Under the pieces are notes generated by a model. It made no database searches. It was given only the letters and a program-made list of their open reading frames with translations, and was not told where the DNA came from. Source: Dyella sp. ASV24 (GTDB lineage Bacteria; Pseudomonadota; Gammaproteobacteria; Xanthomonadales; Rhodanobacteraceae). From it: a stretch of 38,568 nucleotides of DNA. The position numbers and the translations under genes are program-made. Below, piece by piece: positions 24,857-33,448 of this stretch (position 1 is its first letter; every line of letters starts with the position of its first letter). The stretch is from NCBI RefSeq assembly GCF_016428905.1, contig NZ_JAELTQ010000032.1, positions 1 through 38,568 of the forward strand, written 5' to 3'.

Positions 24857-25678
24857 ATGAATGCCCATCACGATGAACTTGCCGATGCGCCGCTGCTGGA
24901 TATCGATGACGCCAGCGTCATGCGCGGCGACCGATTGATCCTCGATCGCTTCAGCCTGCGCATTGGCGCTGGCCAGCACACCGCCATCCTCGGCGCCAAT
25001 GGCGCAGGCAAATCGACGCTGGTGCGCCTGATCACACGTGAGCTATATCCGCTCGCGCGGGAAGACGGCCGCGCCTCGGTACACGTGTTCGGCCGCGATC
25101 GTTGGCACGTCTCTGATCTGCGCGGATTACTCGGCATCGTATCGCCGTCACTGCAACACGACTGCACCACCGACGCGACGCTCGAGGTCTCCGAAGCCGT
25201 ACTGTCCAGCTTCTTCGCCGCACAACGGCTGGGGCTCGACCATCAGGTCACGCGGGCCATGCGCGAGCGAGCGGACGAGGCCCTGCATCAAGCTGGCGCC
25301 ACCCACTTGCTTGGCCGCGCGATGGCCAGCCTGTCCACCGGCGAGGCAAGACGCGTGCTTATTGCCCGTGCCCTGGTGCATCGCCCTCGGGCCTTGCTGC
25401 TCGACGAGCCCTGCGCGGGCCTCGATATGGCGAGTCGCCGGCGTTTCCTGGAAAACCTGCGCGGCCTCGCGCGTCATGGCACCACACTGCTGCTGGTAAC
25501 GCATCACGTGGAAGAAATTCTCCCCGAGATCCAGCAGGTCGCCTTGCTCCGCGATGGATGCCTGCACAAACAAGGCGCCAAGCACGATGTGCTCACCGGC
25601 GCACTGCTCTCCGAAACCTTCGGTATGCCCGTGTGTGTCGAACGCCACGGCGACTATTACAGCGCCGCCATCGCATAG
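24857..25678 (+). CDS. ABC transporter ATP-binding protein without an adjacent permease
   Basis: A 273-residue ATPase. Walker A GANGAGKST is at about 46-54, the signature LSTGEARRVLIARAL at about 158-172, Walker B ALLLDEPCAGLD at about 179-190, and the switch His in LLVTHHVEEIL near 215. The style resembles ModF/PhrA-type single ATPases (COG1119), for which the transport role is uncertain. No membrane component or binding protein is nearby. The ATG at 24857 is preferred over 24827 because the alignment of the first strand (LLDIDDASVMRGDRLIL) needs no longer N-terminus. It is followed by the cobalamin riboswitch of metE. Confidence 0.88.
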   Translation: MNAHHDELADAPLLDIDDASVMRGDRLILDRFSLRIGAGQHTAILGANGAGKSTLVRLITRELYPLAREDGRASVHVFGRDRWHVSDLRGLLGIVSPSLQHDCTTDATLEVSEAVLSSFFAAQRLGLDHQVTRAMRERADEALHQAGATHLLGRAMASLSTGEARRVLIARALVHRPRALLLDEPCAGLDMASRRRFLENLRGLARHGTTLLLVTHHVEEILPEIQQVALLRDGCLHKQGAKHDVLTGALLSETFGMPVCVERHGDYYSAAIA

Positions 25679-25713
25679 GGCCGTCTGGCCGTCTAAGCCC
25701 CTGAGGAAATCGC

Positions 25714-25743
25714 TTGACGCGCCCTGCGGCGCGGGCGTACTTT
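25714..25743 (+). promoter_or_regulatory. Possible promoter of the metE riboswitch transcript
   Basis: TTGACG at 25714-25719 is a good -35 element. TACTTT at 25738-25743, 18 bp later, is a partial -10 match. It lies just upstream of the first riboswitch stem, where a promoter must be. The GC-rich spacer could alternatively form a small hairpin ending the ABC gene transcript. Confidence 0.4.
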
Positions 25744-25752
25744 TGCGCCGCT

Positions 25753-25956
25753 GGTGGTTTTCATCCTTTCATCGCGATGAAAGGATGAAATGAAAAGGGA
25801 AGCCGGTGCGGCCCATACGGGCCAATTCCGGCGCTGCCCCGCAGCGGTGTGTGGAAACGACCTTCGCCATAAGCACTGGCCCTGACGGCCGGGAAGCGGC
25901 GGACAGTAGGCGAAGCATTGACGTGCTTCATGTCCACGAGCCCGAAGACCTGCCCC
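25753..25956 (+). ncRNA. Cobalamin (B12) riboswitch upstream of metE
   Basis: The conserved core elements of the cobalamin riboswitch are seen in order: GGTT before stem P2 (25756-25759), GGGAA (25797-25801) and GGTG (25805-25808), GCGCTGCCCCGCAGCGG near 25831-25846, AAGCACTGGCC near 25871, GGGAAGC near 25891, and the B12 box GAGCCCGAAGACCTGCC at 25938-25954. P2 is unusual: TTTCATCCTTTCATCG followed directly by its perfect complement (25759-25790). Adenosyl- or methylcobalamin binding would shut off the B12-independent methionine synthase downstream. About 225 bp of leader to 26178 follows; no textbook terminator with a T run is visible there, so control may act at translation. Confidence 0.93.
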
Positions 25957-26178
25957 GGCCAGAAGGCTCGTCCTTCTGTCAGACCTGGAGCTTCCGAGGG
26001 GAAGCGGCCGGATGTCGCGTCGTGGCCCCCGCTCGCGGCGTGCGCTTCCGTGTCCGCCCGCGGCTGTTCCGGTTCGCCCGAGGGGGCGAAGGTCGCTGGC
26101 GTGAAGGTCGATGCGATTTGCATCGCTTTGGCGCAGTTCCTTCGTTCCTCATTCATCACGAATCGAGGACACGCAAAC

Positions 26179-28470
26179 ATGACTACCGTTACCAACCTGG
26201 GCTTTCCCCGCATTGGCCCACGGCGCGAGCTCAAGCACGCACTGGAATCCTATTGGCGCGGCGAAACTACGTCGCAACAGCTGGAACAGGCCGCGTCGGC
26301 GCTCAGGCAAAAGCACTGGGCCTTGCAGCAAGAGGCTGGCGCCGATGTGGTTCCATGCAACGACTTCTCGCTGTATGACCACGTACTCGACACAGCCTTC
26401 CTGTTCGATGCCATTCCCGAGCGTTATCGATCCCTGGTCGAGCGCGATGCGCATGCCGGCTACTTCGCGCTCGCGCGCGGATGGCAGCGTGACGGCATCG
26501 ATCTGCATGCGCTGGAGATGACCAAGTGGTTCGACACCAATTATCACTACCTGGTGCCAGAGCTCCACGCCGAACAGAACTTCCGCCTTCGCGGCGACAA
26601 GCCAGTCGCGGAATATCTCGAAGCTCGCGCACAAGGCCTGGAAGCCCGCCCCGTTCTGCTGGGACCGGTGAGCTTCCTGCTGCTCTCCAAAGCCGTGGAT
26701 GGTAGCGATCGCCTGGCACTGCTGGAGCGCTTGCTGCCTGTCTACGCGGAACTGTTGACGAAGCTCAAACAGGCCGGCGCCGAATGGGTACAGATCGACG
26801 AACCCTGCCTGGTGCTGGATCAGGATGGCGATGATCACGCGGCCTACCGTTCCGCGTATCACGCACTGGCCACCGCGGAACGCCCGAAATTACTGCTGAC
26901 GACGTACTTCGGTCCGCTTGCCGAGAACCTTCCACTGGCCGCGGAGCTACCTGTCGATGGCCTGCATATCGATCTCGTGCGCGCACCTGAGCAGCTTGAT
27001 GCCGTGCTCGACGCACTGGGCGAGGAGAAGATCATCTCGCTCGGTCTCGTTGACGGACGCAACGTATGGCGCGCCGATCTGGATCGCGCGCTCCGAACGC
27101 TCCGCCGCGCTCACGATCGCTACGGCGGCAAACGCGTGCAGATCGCACCATCGTGTTCACTGCTGCATGTGCCGGTGGACGCCTCGGTGGAAACCGCGCT
27201 ACCTGCCGACCTCAAGTCATGGCTTGCCTTTGCGACGCAGAAGATCGGTGAGCTTCGAGTGCTGGCTGATGCCGTGAAAGGCTTGGTGCGCGCTTACACC
27301 ACGATGGACACTGCCCGTGAGCACCAACTGGCCCGCCAGCAGTCCGAGCGTGTGCATCGCGCTGCCGTGGCGGAGCGCGTGGCCGCCATCGACGCGGCTG
27401 ACCTGTCGCGTCGTTCACCGCATGCGGCGCGCAAAGCCGCGCAACAGAAGCACCTGCATCTCCCCCTGTTTCCCACCACCACGATCGGCTCGTTCCCGCA
27501 GACACACGAGGTGCGCGAAGCGCGCGCACAATTCAAGTCCCGCAAGCTTTCCGTCGAGGACTACGAAGCGTTCCTCGAAGCCGAAACAGAACGTTGCGTG
27601 CGCTTCCAGGAAGACATCGGCCTGGACGTGCTTGTGCATGGCGAGTTCGAACGCAATGACATGGTGGAGTACTTCGGCGAACAGTTGGACGGCTTCGCCT
27701 TCACCAAACTGGGCTGGGTGCAGAGCTACGGCTCGCGCTGCGTGAAGCCGCCGATCATCTACGGCGACGTGCAGCGACCCGCCCCAATGACGGTGCGCTG
27801 GTCTCGCTATGCGCAGTCGCTCACCAAGTGCGCGATGAAGGGCATGCTCACCGGTCCAGTGACCGTGCTGCAATGGTCGTTCGTACGCGACGACCAGCCG
27901 CGTTCCACCACGTGCCGGCAGATTGCCCTGGCTCTGCGCGACGAAGTACTCGACCTTGAGGCCGCGGACATCCGCGTCATCCAGATCGACGAGCCCGCAC
28001 TGCGTGAAGGCCTGCCCCTGCGCCGCAAGGACTGGAGCGACTACCTTGCCTGGGCAGTGGAGAGCTTCCGCCTCTCCGCGTCGGGCGTGGAGGATGCCAC
28101 GCAGATCCATACCCACATGTGCTACTCCGAGTTCAACGACATCATCGAAGCTGTGGCTGCGATGGACGCCGATGTGATCTCCATCGAGACATCGCGCTCA
28201 CGCATGGAGCTGCTCGATGCCTTCGTGCGGTTCCGCTATCCCAACGACATTGGCCCGGGTGTCTACGATATCCATTCGCCGCGCGTGCCGAATGTCGAAG
28301 AGATGACGGAGCTACTGCAGAAGGCCGCCGACGTGCTCAAACCGGAACAGCTGTGGGTCAATCCCGACTGTGGCCTGAAGACGCGCGGCTGGACCGAGGT
28401 GCGTGCTGCTCTCGTCGCCATGGTGGCGGCAGCACGACGCATGCGTGAATCCGCGACCGTCGAGGCATAA
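26179..28470 (+). CDS. metE: 5-methyltetrahydropteroyltriglutamate-homocysteine methyltransferase
   Basis: A 763-residue cobalamin-independent methionine synthase: it moves the methyl group of 5-methyl-tetrahydropteroyl-polyglutamate to homocysteine in the cytosol. The N-terminal barrel begins TTVTNLGFPRIGPRRELKHA. The C-terminal catalytic barrel begins near LPLFPTTTIGSFPQTHEVRE (about 430). Zinc ligands are in IHTHMCYSEFND (His and Cys at about 643 and 645) and WVNPDCGLKTR (Cys at about 729). Length is typical. The open frame extends upstream to 25918 through the riboswitch, but ATG 26179 gives the family N-terminus and is preceded by GAGGA. Repression by B12 through the riboswitch is expected. 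Confidence 0.97.
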   Translation: MTTVTNLGFPRIGPRRELKHALESYWRGETTSQQLEQAASALRQKHWALQQEAGADVVPCNDFSLYDHVLDTAFLFDAIPERYRSLVERDAHAGYFALARGWQRDGIDLHALEMTKWFDTNYHYLVPELHAEQNFRLRGDKPVAEYLEARAQGLEARPVLLGPVSFLLLSKAVDGSDRLALLERLLPVYAELLTKLKQAGAEWVQIDEPCLVLDQDGDDHAAYRSAYHALATAERPKLLLTTYFGPLAENLPLAAELPVDGLHIDLVRAPEQLDAVLDALGEEKIISLGLVDGRNVWRADLDRALRTLRRAHDRYGGKRVQIAPSCSLLHVPVDASVETALPADLKSWLAFATQKIGELRVLADAVKGLVRAYTTMDTAREHQLARQQSERVHRAAVAERVAAIDAADLSRRSPHAARKAAQQKHLHLPLFPTTTIGSFPQTHEVREARAQFKSRKLSVEDYEAFLEAETERCVRFQEDIGLDVLVHGEFERNDMVEYFGEQLDGFAFTKLGWVQSYGSRCVKPPIIYGDVQRPAPMTVRWSRYAQSLTKCAMKGMLTGPVTVLQWSFVRDDQPRSTTCRQIALALRDEVLDLEAADIRVIQIDEPALREGLPLRRKDWSDYLAWAVESFRLSASGVEDATQIHTHMCYSEFNDIIEAVAAMDADVISIETSRSRMELLDAFVRFRYPNDIGPGVYDIHSPRVPNVEEMTELLQKAADVLKPEQLWVNPDCGLKTRGWTEVRAALVAMVAAARRMRESATVEA

Positions 28471-28500
28471 AAAAAGCCGCCGCCGGAAACCGGCGACGGC
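28469..28500 (-). terminator. Intrinsic terminator of sppA
   Basis: On the minus strand an 11-bp stem with one G-U pair (arms 28490-28500 and 28476-28486, TTT loop) is followed by seven T (28475-28469). It lies 50 bp after the sppA stop. The T run overlaps the metE stop codon on the other strand. Confidence 0.85.
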
Positions 28501-28510
28501 TCGATGCATC

Positions 28511-28559
28511 GGAATCCCGTCGCGCTATCGCGCGACGGGATTCCACGTTTTCAACGTGG
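28511..28559. repeat. Two further palindromes between metE and sppA
   Basis: GGAATCCCGTCGCGC (28511-28525) and its exact complement (28530-28544) make a 15-bp perfect stem with a TATC loop. It is followed on the plus strand by ACGTTTTC, so it may serve as a metE terminator. CCACGTT (28543-28549) and AACGTGG (28553-28559) form a second small stem that enters the 3' end of sppA. Confidence 0.6.
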
Positions 28560-30413
28560 CGAACAGAAGCAGTAGGCGTAAACGTTGGGACGCCCCGCCT
28601 GTGCGGTACGCAACAGTTTCAGTTCCGGCGCCATCGTGTTGATGTGGGCAACCCACGACGGCAACTGCACGCCATACGACTGCGCCATCTGTACCATCGC
28701 GTCGTTGTTGAGGCTGATCAGGAACTGTGCAAAGCCGCCCATCGGCTCTTCCACGTAACGCACCGGCGCGTCCTTACCAAGCTTGGCGCGCTGGGAGGCG
28801 TCGGCAATGGCTTCACCGATACCGCCAAGCTGATCGACGAGGCCGCGATCCAACGCCTGCTGGCCGGTCCACACGCGCCCTTGCGCAATGGCATCGATAG
28901 CGTCGTACGGCTTGCCGCGTGCCTTGGCCACGTTACCGACGAAATCACGGTAGCCCTTCTCGATGGTGGCCTGGATCACCGTGCCCACCTTGGGATCGAG
29001 CGGACGAGTGATATCGAACGCACCCGCCAACGGGCTGGTGCCCACGCCATCACTCTTCACGCCCAGCTTGTCCAGCGTGCCCGGCACGGTCATGATCATG
29101 CCGAAGATGCCGATGGAGCCCGTGATGGTGTTGGGCTCGGCGTAGATGCGATCGGCGTTCATCGAGATCCAGTAGCCGCCGCTGGCCGCGACGTTACCCA
29201 TCGACACCACCACTGGAATGCCGGCCTCACGCGTCAGCGCCACTTCGCGGCGGATCTGCTCGGCGGCATACACCTCGCCACCCGGCGAGTTCACGCGCAA
29301 CACCAGCGCCTTGGTGCGCTTATCTTCGCGCGCGGCGCGGATCAGCTCAGCGGTGGAATCGCCGCCCACCGTACCCTGCGGCTGCTTGCCGCCGGTAATT
29401 TCACCTTCAGCGACCACCACAGAAACGCCCGGCGTCTGCGTAGCGTCCTCGGAAATCGTGCCGGCGTATTGCGGCAACGATACCTGGCGGAAGCCCTCGC
29501 CCTTCTTGCCGGCGGGCACGCCTTCCTTGCGCATCATCGCGTTCACTTCAGCCGGCGTCGCGACACCATCGACCAGGTGCTGCTCCAGCGAGAGCTGGCC
29601 AAGATCACCCTTGGCGTTGGCGATGGCCTCCGGCAGCGTGTCGATATCCGAACGCAGCGTGGCCGGATCCATCTTGCGCAGCTTGGCCACTTCGTTGATG
29701 TAGCTGTCCCACAAGCCGCCCATCCAGAAGCTGTCCGCTTCCTTCGCTTCAGGCGAGGCATGATCGAGGATGTACGGCTCGGCAGCGCTCTTGAACTGGC
29801 CGACGCGGAACAAGTGCACGTCCACGCCGAGCTTGTCGAGCAGATCCTTGTAGAACAAGCGGTAGTTGGCCAAGCCCGTGATCATCACCCCACCCTGTGG
29901 GTCGACCAGCACGCGGTCAGCATGCGCAGCGAGGTAGTACTGGCCTTGATCCAGGCTCGGCGCCCACACGACCACCGGCTTGCCGGCGGCGCGGAAACGG
30001 TCGAGCGCGGCGCCCACTTCGCGCAATGCAGCGAAGCCGCCACCCTGCAGTTCGCCGGGCTCCAGCAGGATGCGGGTAATACGCGCGTCCTTCGCAGCCG
30101 CGTCGATGGCGCCGACCAGGTCGCGCAACTGGATCTGCTTGGGCGGATTGCCCGACAGGCTGGCCAGCGCGCGCTGCATCGGATCGATGCTGTACTGCTC
30201 CACCAGATCGCCCTTGGGCTTGATGACCAGCACGCTGTCGCTCTGAATGCTGTGCTCGGCGCGAGTGCCGGCAAAACCGACAATCAGCACCAGCAGGAAC
30301 AGAAACAGGAAGGCGAAGAAGATCAGGTTAAGAAGGGTCAACCTGACGATGTTGATGCCGCGTCCAAGAACGCAGAGAAAGGCCCAAAAGCCGGTAGTAC
30401 GGGGCTCCGCCAT
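28551..30413 (-). CDS. sppA: Signal peptide peptidase SppA, 67K type
   Basis: A 620-residue inner-membrane serine protease of the S49 family, with two tandem SppA domains, that degrades released signal peptides. An N-terminal membrane helix spans about residues 22-50 (LLNLIFFAFLFLFLLVLIVG). The general-base Lys is in RVGQFKSAAEPYILDHASPE at about 205, and the nucleophile Ser is in MGNVAASGGYWISMNADRIY at about 407. This is the Lys/Ser dyad split across both domains as in E. coli SppA. The start is preceded by GAGGAA. It converges with metE and has a strong terminator in the 80-bp gap. Confidence 0.95.
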   Translation of the reverse strand: MAEPRTTGFWAFLCVLGRGINIVRLTLLNLIFFAFLFLFLLVLIVGFAGTRAEHSIQSDSVLVIKPKGDLVEQYSIDPMQRALASLSGNPPKQIQLRDLVGAIDAAAKDARITRILLEPGELQGGGFAALREVGAALDRFRAAGKPVVVWAPSLDQGQYYLAAHADRVLVDPQGGVMITGLANYRLFYKDLLDKLGVDVHLFRVGQFKSAAEPYILDHASPEAKEADSFWMGGLWDSYINEVAKLRKMDPATLRSDIDTLPEAIANAKGDLGQLSLEQHLVDGVATPAEVNAMMRKEGVPAGKKGEGFRQVSLPQYAGTISEDATQTPGVSVVVAEGEITGGKQPQGTVGGDSTAELIRAAREDKRTKALVLRVNSPGGEVYAAEQIRREVALTREAGIPVVVSMGNVAASGGYWISMNADRIYAEPNTITGSIGIFGMIMTVPGTLDKLGVKSDGVGTSPLAGAFDITRPLDPKVGTVIQATIEKGYRDFVGNVAKARGKPYDAIDAIAQGRVWTGQQALDRGLVDQLGGIGEAIADASQRAKLGKDAPVRYVEEPMGGFAQFLISLNNDAMVQMAQSYGVQLPSWVAHINTMAPELKLLRTAQAGRPNVYAYCFCSPR

Positions 30414-30541
30414 GCGAGGTTCCTCAAGATGTCCGCAACAGCGTAGCTGTTCGCGCGGTGAAGGTCATGTGGTGCAAGCCGCACACGCCTGTCATCTTTG
30501 CCCGCTCCGGCGCAGGGAGGGGACACAGGCCCCGATGAACC

Positions 30542-31909
30542 TCAGACAGAACCTCGCCAGCGTTCGCGGGACGTGCTGCGGTACAAACGGGTAAACAACA
30601 GGATGGCCGCCATGGTCAGGCCGGCGATCAGCCCAATCCACATGCCCCGCGCCCCCATGTCGTGGCGAAACGCCAGCCACCAGCCCACCGGCATCCCGAC
30701 GCCCCAGTAGGCAAACAGGGTGATCACCATCGGCACCCGCGTGTCCTTGAGGCCGCGCAGCGCACCGTTCGAGGTGACCTGGATGCCGTCGGAGAACTGG
30801 AACAGTCCTGCCAGCACCATCAGCTGTGCCGCCAGCGCGATCACTCCCGCATCATGTGTATACGCACGCGCCAGCACGTGCGGCAGGGTCAGCATCACCG
30901 TCGAGGAGACGGTCTGCACGCACAGCGCCAGCCCGACACCGCACAAGCCGGCATAGCGCACGCCCTGCGCATCGCCACGACCGACCGCATTACCCACGCG
31001 CACGGTAATCGCCATCGAGAGCCCCAACGGCACCATGAAGGCAATGGTCGCCACGCTCAGCGCCACCTGATGGCTGGCCACCACCGTCTCGCCTAGCGTC
31101 GCGATGGCCAACGCCACCGCCACGAACAGACCGCCCTCGGCCAACAGGGTCACGGCCATCGGGCCGCCGATTTTCACCAGCTCAAAGATCATCTTCGGCT
31201 TGGGCCACGCCATACCGCCGCGCAGGTTGGCGTCGCGATAGGCCGGGTGTTTGATGACGAACCACAGGAACGCCAGCATCTCCAGCCACAACACCGTCGC
31301 GGTGGCGATACCGCTACCCAGCGAGCCCAGCGCAGGCAGGCCAAACTTGCCGTACATCAGCACGTAGCCCAGCGGCGCCAGCACCAGCAGACCACCAAAG
31401 CCGAAGTACATCGACGGGCGCGTCATCGACAGGCCTTCCGACAAACCACGGATAGCGAAGTAACTCGTCATCGCCGGCGCCGCCCAACTGATGGCGTGCA
31501 GGAAGTGCATGACGTCGGTGCGCAACGTCGGCACCACGCCGATCCAGTCGAGCAACGGCGTGGCATGGCGCACCAGGAACCACAGGACGATGCCCATGCC
31601 CCAGGCCAGCCACAACGCCTGCACAAACACCGCGCCCACTTCGTGACGACGCCCCGCGCCATCCAACTGGGCGACCGATGGCGGCACCGCCATCATCATG
31701 CCCAGGCCACTGACCAGCGCCAGCGCCCAGATGCTGACCGCCGTGGTCACGGCCGCCTGCACATGCGCACTCAGGTGCCCGGCGAGCACGGCATCGACGA
31801 AGTTCGGACCCACCGCGGCGAGTTGCGCGGCGATCAAGGGAAGGGCAAGGCGCACCGTGGCGCCGACCTCGTGCGCCACCTTGGCGCGATCGGGGCGGAA
31901 AGACAGCAT
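30542..31909 (-). CDS. MATE family multidrug efflux transporter (NorM type)
   Basis: A 455-residue protein with twelve hydrophobic helices in two similar halves. VRLALPLIAAQLAAVGPNFVD at about 20-40 is the MATE opening. PLIAAQ, VLAGHLSAH and the second-half SHQVALSVATIAFMVPLGLS are the paired signature regions, and VRVGNAVGRGDAQG follows. It exports cationic drugs in exchange for Na+ or H+ at the inner membrane. The ATG at 31909 has an AGGAG ribosome site; the open frame back to 32002 is not needed. It is divergent from the DUF3667 gene (139 bp apart) and 128 bp upstream of sppA. Confidence 0.92.
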   Translation of the reverse strand: MLSFRPDRAKVAHEVGATVRLALPLIAAQLAAVGPNFVDAVLAGHLSAHVQAAVTTAVSIWALALVSGLGMMMAVPPSVAQLDGAGRRHEVGAVFVQALWLAWGMGIVLWFLVRHATPLLDWIGVVPTLRTDVMHFLHAISWAAPAMTSYFAIRGLSEGLSMTRPSMYFGFGGLLVLAPLGYVLMYGKFGLPALGSLGSGIATATVLWLEMLAFLWFVIKHPAYRDANLRGGMAWPKPKMIFELVKIGGPMAVTLLAEGGLFVAVALAIATLGETVVASHQVALSVATIAFMVPLGLSMAITVRVGNAVGRGDAQGVRYAGLCGVGLALCVQTVSSTVMLTLPHVLARAYTHDAGVIALAAQLMVLAGLFQFSDGIQVTSNGALRGLKDTRVPMVITLFAYWGVGMPVGWWLAFRHDMGARGMWIGLIAGLTMAAILLFTRLYRSTSRERWRGSV

Positions 31910-32048
31910 AGAAGGACTCCTGAGCTGACAGTCTAACCCACTCCTGTCGTCATCCTTACCGACAGCTCTTTCGGAAACGCCCCACGCCTGCTGTCTACGC
32001 AAGCCGCTTGTGCCAAGATCCGCGGCTGATCATCTCGGGGGAGAGCGC

Positions 32049-33167
32049 GTGAAGAAGGAAATCATCTCGTTCGAAGGCGTGCACTGCGCCAACTGCAGCG
32101 CGCCGATGCAGGGGGAGTTCTGCCACGAGTGCGGCCAGTCCATCCACACCGTGCTGCGCCCCATGCATCACATGGTGGAAGACACCCTCGACATGGTGCT
32201 GCACGTGGACGGCCGCGTTATCCACACGTTGCCGCCGTTATTCCTCAAGCCCGGCTTCCTCACGCTGGAATACTTTGCGGGCCGCCGCCAGCGTTATGTG
32301 GCGCCGTTCCGCTTGATGTTTGTACTGGCCCTGCTGGCCTTCTTCGTATCCCACCTGGTGATGGGCAGCTCCGGCCTGCTGGAGTTCGGCCCCAAAGCCA
32401 GTGTCGGCACCGGCGAATTCGCCAAGGACACGACGCCGGACGCCGTGCGGGCGCATTTCGAGCAGATGCGCCAAGACATCGAGAAGTCCAAGGGGCAAAG
32501 CGACCAGAAGGCAAAGCACTTCAACCGGCTGGTGAACGTGGAACGCGACCACGCCAACCACCGGTTGGCTGAGCTTCACGCCCCACCGATGCCCAATGTC
32601 ATCGTCGACGACATGGATTACAGCTCGTCAACGATCGACATCCCCTGGCTGCCCTCAGCCATCAACCACAGCCTGGACCGCTCCAGGGCGCGCGCCGTGT
32701 CCAACATCCGCGACATGCAGAATGGCGGCGAACAAGCGGCCGAAGCCGAAGAGCGCGTCGTGTCCTCGGTGTTCCACGCACTGCCTCAGACCATGTTCGT
32801 GCTGATGCCCCTGTTTGCCTTGCTGCTGAAGATCACCTACTTCTTCAAACGCCGGCTCTATATGGAGCACCTGATCGTGGCGCTGCACAGCCACGCCTTC
32901 CTGTTCCTGAGCCTGTTGCTGGGCATGATGCTGTTCGCCCTGCAGATGTGGCTGACACCCCATGCCGCCTGGGTCGGCATACCGCTGCGCCTGCTGCTAT
33001 GGGCACTGTGGATCTGGTCGCTGATCTATTTGCTGCTTATGCAGAAGAGGGTCTACCGGCAAGGTTGGTTCATGACGATCGTGAAGTACCTGTTCGTCGG
33101 CTGGTGCTACACGATCCTGGCTTCGGTGGCGCTCGCTTTCGCGACGGTCCTGGGCATGACGAACTGA
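32049..33167 (+). CDS. DUF3667 membrane protein with zinc-ribbon N-terminus
   Basis: A 372-residue protein. The N-terminus has CANCSAPMQGEFCHECGQ (two CxxC pairs), the treble-clef/zinc-ribbon start of DUF3667 proteins. VLHVDGRVIHTLPPLFLKPG and YFAGRRQRYVAPFRLMFVLA (about 58-100) form the family core and lead into the first membrane helix. A polar insert of about 150 residues follows, with many charged residues (FEQMRQDIEKSKGQSDQKAK). Four more hydrophobic helices fill the C-terminal 120 residues. Function unknown. The GTG start at 32049 has a GGGGGAGAG ribosome site. A weak terminator-like hairpin lies at 33247-33264. Confidence 0.85.
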   Translation: MKKEIISFEGVHCANCSAPMQGEFCHECGQSIHTVLRPMHHMVEDTLDMVLHVDGRVIHTLPPLFLKPGFLTLEYFAGRRQRYVAPFRLMFVLALLAFFVSHLVMGSSGLLEFGPKASVGTGEFAKDTTPDAVRAHFEQMRQDIEKSKGQSDQKAKHFNRLVNVERDHANHRLAELHAPPMPNVIVDDMDYSSSTIDIPWLPSAINHSLDRSRARAVSNIRDMQNGGEQAAEAEERVVSSVFHALPQTMFVLMPLFALLLKITYFFKRRLYMEHLIVALHSHAFLFLSLLLGMMLFALQMWLTPHAAWVGIPLRLLLWALWIWSLIYLLLMQKRVYRQGWFMTIVKYLFVGWCYTILASVALAFATVLGMTN

Positions 33168-33188
33168 CGCCGGCCGCCGACCACTTTC

Positions 33189-33204
33189 TGTGACACAAAT
33201 CACA
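33189..33204. promoter_or_regulatory. Perfect CRP/Clp-type binding site
   Basis: TGTGACACAAATCACA is an exact TGTGA-N6-TCACA dyad, the consensus of CRP and of the xanthomonad homologue Clp. It sits 22 bp after the DUF3667 stop and about 440 bp before priA. No promoter or gene that it would obviously control is visible at the normal distance; an unannotated transcript starting near 33240-33260 is possible. Confidence 0.6.
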
Positions 33205-33246
33205 CATAAACCAGGCAACTGCGCAATTTCGGCAAGCCCTGAAAGC

Positions 33247-33264
33247 ACCTCCAGCGGGGGTTTT
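33247..33264 (+). terminator. Weak terminator-like hairpin after the DUF3667 gene
   Basis: ACCTCC and GGGGGT (33247-33252 and 33256-33261, one U-G pair) form a 6-bp stem with an AGC loop, and the sequence reads on as TTTT in total. It is short, so termination is uncertain. Confidence 0.4.
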
Positions 33265-33324
33265 GCACAGCGTCACATGGCTGTCAAGGCAAGTCCCGTG
33301 CCTATGGCAATTGTATGAACCCCA

Positions 33325-33385
33325 GCCAAGCAAAAAATTCAACACACTGAATTTGTTGATTTTTTTTGGGTGGCTAAAACTTGAA
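33325..33385. repeat. AT-rich inverted repeat in the gene-free region before priA
   Basis: AAATTCA (33335-33341) and TGAATTT (33348-33354) form a perfect 7-bp inverted repeat. They lie inside a larger imperfect dyad in which an A6 run pairs with a T8 run and outer AGCCA pairs with TGGCT. This is much the most AT-rich stretch of the window. No protein-coding signal is evident in the whole region 33168-33641. Confidence 0.55.
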
Positions 33386-33448
33386 CAGCGCGTACGGAAG
33401 GCCGTTTTCATGCGCCCCAGAGGCCTCCCTCAACGGCCCATCCACAGA

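Noticed and set aside
25759-25790. The 32-bp palindrome as a protein operator
   Set aside because: It sits between GGTT and GGGAA, exactly where stem P2 of the cobalamin riboswitch belongs; the RNA explanation is simpler.
25918-26178. Extended N-terminus of MetE (start at 25918)
   Set aside because: It would translate the riboswitch core; the family N-terminus begins at ATG 26179.
28644-30446. 600-codon open frame antisense to sppA
   Set aside because: Shadow of sppA; the translation is His/Arg/Gln-rich with no recognisable domain.
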